64,000 nt of DNA from Strigamia acuminata (taxonomy: Eukaryota; Arthropoda; Chilopoda; Geophilomorpha; Linotaeniidae), in contig OX442319.1 in assembly GCA_949358305.1 (NCBI GenBank), positions 6,076,001-6,140,000 of the forward strand, in the 5' to 3' direction. The stretch's first letter is position 1; every line of letters begins with the position of its first letter. This document shows positions 61,084 through 64,000 of the stretch, one piece after another. The notes under the pieces were generated by a model that was not told the DNA's origin, made no database searches, and saw nothing but the letters and a program-made list of their open reading frames with translations. Made by a program: the position numbers and the translations under genes.

Positions 61084-61609
61084 TGTTAAACTTGAAGAGA
61101 AATAAATGTTCCTACAAATTTACCACACAATTTCCAAAGTCCTTGGCTACAAATGATGTTTAAATTGAAGTTTCAAAATGGCGTCGGAGCAGTAAAGAAG
61201 CACAACCACACGTTTTACAAAGCAAAAGTACACTGATTTTATTCATAAAAAGGAAAAGGAAATGCTAATGACGAATTCGGAGAACCAATCACGAGCGTCC
61301 GCAAGGTAGGGGAATGACGTGTTCAGGTAGAGGAATGCAAAGGGATTAAAAAGGATTAACAATCTAGAATTTCAATAAAAAGAACAAGTCAACATATTTA
61401 AATGGAGATAAAACATATTATAATAAATTGGTAAAATCACAAGTTCAGATAAAACATATTAAAGTGAATGGATAAATATAATATCGCAATCAAATGCACA
61501 AATGAAAATATTAAACAACAATACAAATTAAACAATGAAATTAAACACATTTATTAATTCAAACAATATAAACGAAGCAATTCACGCGTAAAATCATCCG
61601 ATTTTCACA
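61084..61609 (-). repeat. 5' LTR of BEL/Pao element
   Basis: Partner of 55226-55751; flanked outside by GTAAC at 61610-61614. Confidence 0.93.
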
Positions 61610-62753
61610 GTAACCAAGGGGCATCGAATAAATCCTAAAAATTGTAGTGCATTCAACTCAGCAAGTCCTAAAATGAAATCGTCAGAAAGGCTTGCACAAT
61701 AACTAAAAATCAATGTTTGTAAACTTTTACATTGTACCAATAATGTTTTCATTTGTTGTTCAGTAAGCACTGGATTTTCACAGCGAAAAAGCAGTAAACG
61801 AAGGTTTTGCAATGGAGCATTAATGGTATCGCCTTCGTTGAAAAATGTACAATCTCTTAATGCTAATTCCTCCAACGTTGGACAAGCGCGATCAATAAGT
61901 CTAATATTTACCAGTGTACAATCCCACAGACTGAGAAATTTCAATCGTTGTGGCCACATTACAATATTAAAATCCAAATGTCCAAAATCTGTGCATACCA
62001 ACTCTCTTAAATTTGGAAAATTTGTTGTCAGGAGAGGGATATGCTCGATACTCCTCATTTCAACACTTTTGATGGAATAAGTGTTTCCAGACGATATTTT
62101 GACTAATTCAGTAAATATTTCGTGCCAATGATCGTGTTCAAACTCTTCTAAAAGTGACAATTGGTTGAGAACAAACACCCCTCGGCCGTGGTACTACTAG
62201 CAAATGAACTAATAATCAAAGTATTGAGATTGATGCAACAGCATAATGACCGCAACCCAATGTCAGAAATTTTTGAGCAATATTTAACGTTGAGCTGTTT
62301 CAACAACGGACAATTCTTACCGATTGCAGCAGCAATTTCATCCGTGCATTCTTCTTCTCGATTCCAAAGGCCTAAATATTGAATTTTCGGTAAATTTTTC
62401 AGCAATTTGACAATGGATTCGGTTGGCAGTATTGGAAAGTTAGATAATTGGGGCAAGTTTACACGCACAAGGTTTTTACAAGTTTGGCCAATTTTATCGA
62501 GTAGAGGAGGAGTAATGGAAATATCAAACAGGTACATATGGTGTAGTGACACGGCGCCAGGATGAATGAATGTTTTTGAAGGCAATCTTCCATTGGTATT
62601 ATCTAATTTCTTACACATACTATCATATATGTTATTCAAAAACACGGGGGGTTGACTTGCCAGTTGATCTTGTATCCCTTGATCTTCAAATCGAGTGGTT
62701 ACCACATTCAAGCACAAATCTTCCAAACTCGAAGCTGATTTTCTTCGTGGCAT
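61610..62753 (-). pseudogene. LRR copy 3, 5' part (frameshift and transposon insertion)
   Basis: From the ATG at 62753 the frame follows copy 2 through the BC-box-like N-terminus (SLEDLCLNVV) and the first LRRs. At about 62165-62170 the TTCG/TTGT tandem is 4 bp shorter than in copy 2 (one GTTC unit lost), which shifts the frame and stops it at 62148. The homologous LRR frame continues to 61615, where the BEL element interrupts it; the rest of the gene is at 55070-55225. It is therefore inactivated twice. About 80% alike to copy 2 by eye. Confidence 0.85.
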
Positions 62754-62822
62754 GTCGACTGTACGGGTCAGATGGGACTGATACAAATGACTTAATACAG
62801 AAAATACACAGGTTTATACATA

Positions 62823-64000
62823 CAGGGTGGAACAAAAGTCTGTTCCCCTCAAATATTTCCTGAGCAATTGCATCTAGGCCAACTTTGATGAAGCAATCAT
62901 ATAGGAAGTTGGGTGAGAGCAATCTAATGATGTCATCAAATTTGACCTTGAAGGCCATTTTCAAGGTTATTCACTTGCTAACTTCTAAACCAATCACTTT
63001 AGAGCAAAATTTCCAATTACAAAGTTGTAGAGCACCATCAAATTAGTACTATCCAATTTATCTTAGTCATCTTAAGTTAAATGTTTTCGTTTTAAAATGA
63101 AAACAAATCAGCTAAAATAAAGTCAGCCATTGAGGCAAAAATTAAATTTCTATTACAAAAATACTGAATTACTTAACACTAGAAAGGCCGGAATATCCGC
63201 CGAACTAGAAAGGCCGAAAGCGGTCAAAATGACCGCTTGAAACAATGCGTACAAGACCATCAATTTTTGTTTTGCTATTTTCTTCGCATATTTCGCGTGT
63301 TACTGATCAATTTGATGGCAAAACGCAAGATACACGTATTGTTTATGTATTTTGCACGATTTGCGCGTTTTGTCCACGTTTCGTGCACGTCTTGTGCGCG
63401 TTGTTTCAAGCGGTCATTTGGACCGCCTTCGGCCTTTCTAGGTCAATTCAATTTTTTTAATTTTTATTACAGAAAAAAGCCACGTTTGCTGATTTATGAT
63501 GTAAAGTATCATAAGTTAGTGAAAGTGAAAAAATACCAGCATTGTAAACCCTTTGGGTTTATTGCTACAGCTGTTTAAAACAGCTGTTGCGGTCAAAATG
63601 ACCGCTCTGGCCTTTCTAGTGTTAAATAAATGTATTCAAATGTGCATTATTGTGCAAGTACACAAGAAAAATCACTATCTTTTTTTAATGCCTCAATAAT
63701 TTATTTTTTCACAAGAAAAAAAATTTCACATTGCTGATTTTTTTCTGATTCGTTTCCTTTTTAAAAAGAAATCATTTAAATGAAGATGACTAAGATAAAT
63801 TGGACAGTACTAATTTGATGGTGTTCTACAACTTTGTAATTGGAAATTTTGCTCTAACGTGATTGGTTTAGAAGTTAGCAAGTGAATAACCTTGAAAATG
63901 GCCTTCAAGGTCAAATTTGATGACATCATTGGATTGCTCTCACCCAACTTCCTGTATGATCGCTTCATCAAAGTTGGCCTAGATGCAATTGCTCAGGAAA
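62823..64000. mobile_element. Large palindromic (foldback) element with CAGGGTG ends, cut by window edge
   Basis: The left arm starts CAGGGTGGAACAAAAGTCTG. 62861-63075 is the near-exact reverse complement of 63783-64000, and weaker complementarity continues to the centre. By symmetry about 38 bp are missing beyond the window. Without its nested MITE the element would be about 770 bp. The end preceded by TA lies 70 bp upstream of LRR copy 3; a shorter relative is at 477-607 and a related end at 52448. There is no transposase, and I cannot assign the superfamily. Confidence 0.8.
63178..63621. mobile_element. piggyBac-type MITE, 444 bp
   Basis: Perfect 13-bp inverted ends CACTAGAAAGGCC (63178-63190) and GGCCTTTCTAGTG (63609-63621), flanked on both sides by TTAA (63174-63177, 63622-63625), the hallmark target of piggyBac. 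Internal repeats of the end motif with GCGGTCAAAATGACCGC palindromes lie at about 63205-63238 and 63408-63441. Nested near the centre of the palindromic element. Confidence 0.92.

Larger units (their letters stand above)
55226..61609 (-). mobile_element. Full-length BEL/Pao LTR retrotransposon (6384 bp)
   Basis: Two 526-bp LTRs (55226-55751 and 61084-61609) that I read as identical, TG...CA ends, and the 5-bp target duplication GTAAC on both sides (55221-55225, 61610-61614). Coding is on the minus strand in the order gag, protease, reverse transcriptase, RNase H, integrase, which with the 5-bp duplication is typical of BEL/Pao. The pol region is broken: a frame change near 58805-58850, an in-frame TAG at 57951-57949, and frame changes near 56340 and 56010. 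It lies within LRR copy 3. Identical LTRs imply a young insertion, so some breaks may be sequencing errors. Confidence 0.93.

Noticed and set aside
62686-62964. Minus frame running from the CAGGGTG element into LRR copy 3
   Set aside because: A chance open frame across an element border; it is out of frame with the LRR protein.

Overview
The window is nuclear DNA of an animal, most likely an arthropod. It holds spliced protein genes with many short introns (often 55-100 bp), a CLIP-domain serine protease, an ITG-like/prohormone-3 type precursor, and abundant class I and II transposons in AT-rich, satellite-rich spacers. I cannot name the species. A non-holometabolous hexapod or another pancrustacean would fit, partly because a selenocysteine MsrA appears to be retained; that placement is inference.

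Layout. 1-0.2 kb: 5' end of an intronless leucine-rich-repeat gene (copy 1 of a family). 1.6-4.0 kb (-): TRC8/RNF139-like ER ubiquitin ligase. 4.6-8.1 kb (-): katanin p60-like AAA ATPase with two introns filled by minisatellites. 9.4-9.7 kb: hAT-type MITE. 11.2-12.5 kb (+): FAM92/CIBAR BAR-domain protein. 14.1-16.5 kb (-): ITG-like (prohormone-3) secreted precursor with a TATA box and a palindromic CRE, and a hAT MITE in its last intron. 16.9-19.5 kb (-): CLIP serine protease. 20.3-26.5 kb: mostly non-coding with repeat debris. 26.6-28.1 kb (+): intronless, internally deleted PRPF6 copy. 28.1-30.1 kb (-): inverted, broken duplicate of the polyamine oxidase gene that sits intact at 46.3-48.9 kb (+). 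30.5-31.5 kb (-): MsrA with an in-frame TGA at the catalytic cysteine codon and a SECIS-like hairpin in its 3' UTR. Divergent to it, 32.0-33.5 kb (+): mRNA cap guanine-N7 methyltransferase. 34.0-35.3 kb (+): small basic protein of unknown function. 36.0-37.9 kb (-): endonuclease-G-like protein with a degenerate active site. 38-42.9 kb: repeats, a pogo-type MITE and an AATGCAT satellite. 42.9-45.4 kb (+): KCTD1/15-like BTB protein with a hAT element in its intron. 49.8-51.1 kb (+): intact LRR family copy 2. 51-55 kb: foldback element, deleted copia-type pol and a DHFR retropseudogene. 55.2-61.6 kb (-): complete BEL/Pao retrotransposon with matching 526-bp LTRs and a 5-bp target duplication, inserted in LRR copy 3 (55.1-62.75 kb, -). 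62.8-64 kb: large palindromic element with a 444-bp piggyBac-type MITE nested inside.

The most notable unit is the Sec-MsrA: the TGA, the reading frame on both sides, the splice phases and a hairpin with AUGA/UGA core all point to selenocysteine insertion. Much of the remaining structure is a record of recent transposition: at least four class II insertions have recognisable target duplications, one BEL insertion looks very young, and retrocopy, segmental inversion and promoter invasion are visible in the LRR family. Exon borders were read by eye from GT/AG sites and phase, so individual junctions may be off by a few bases.
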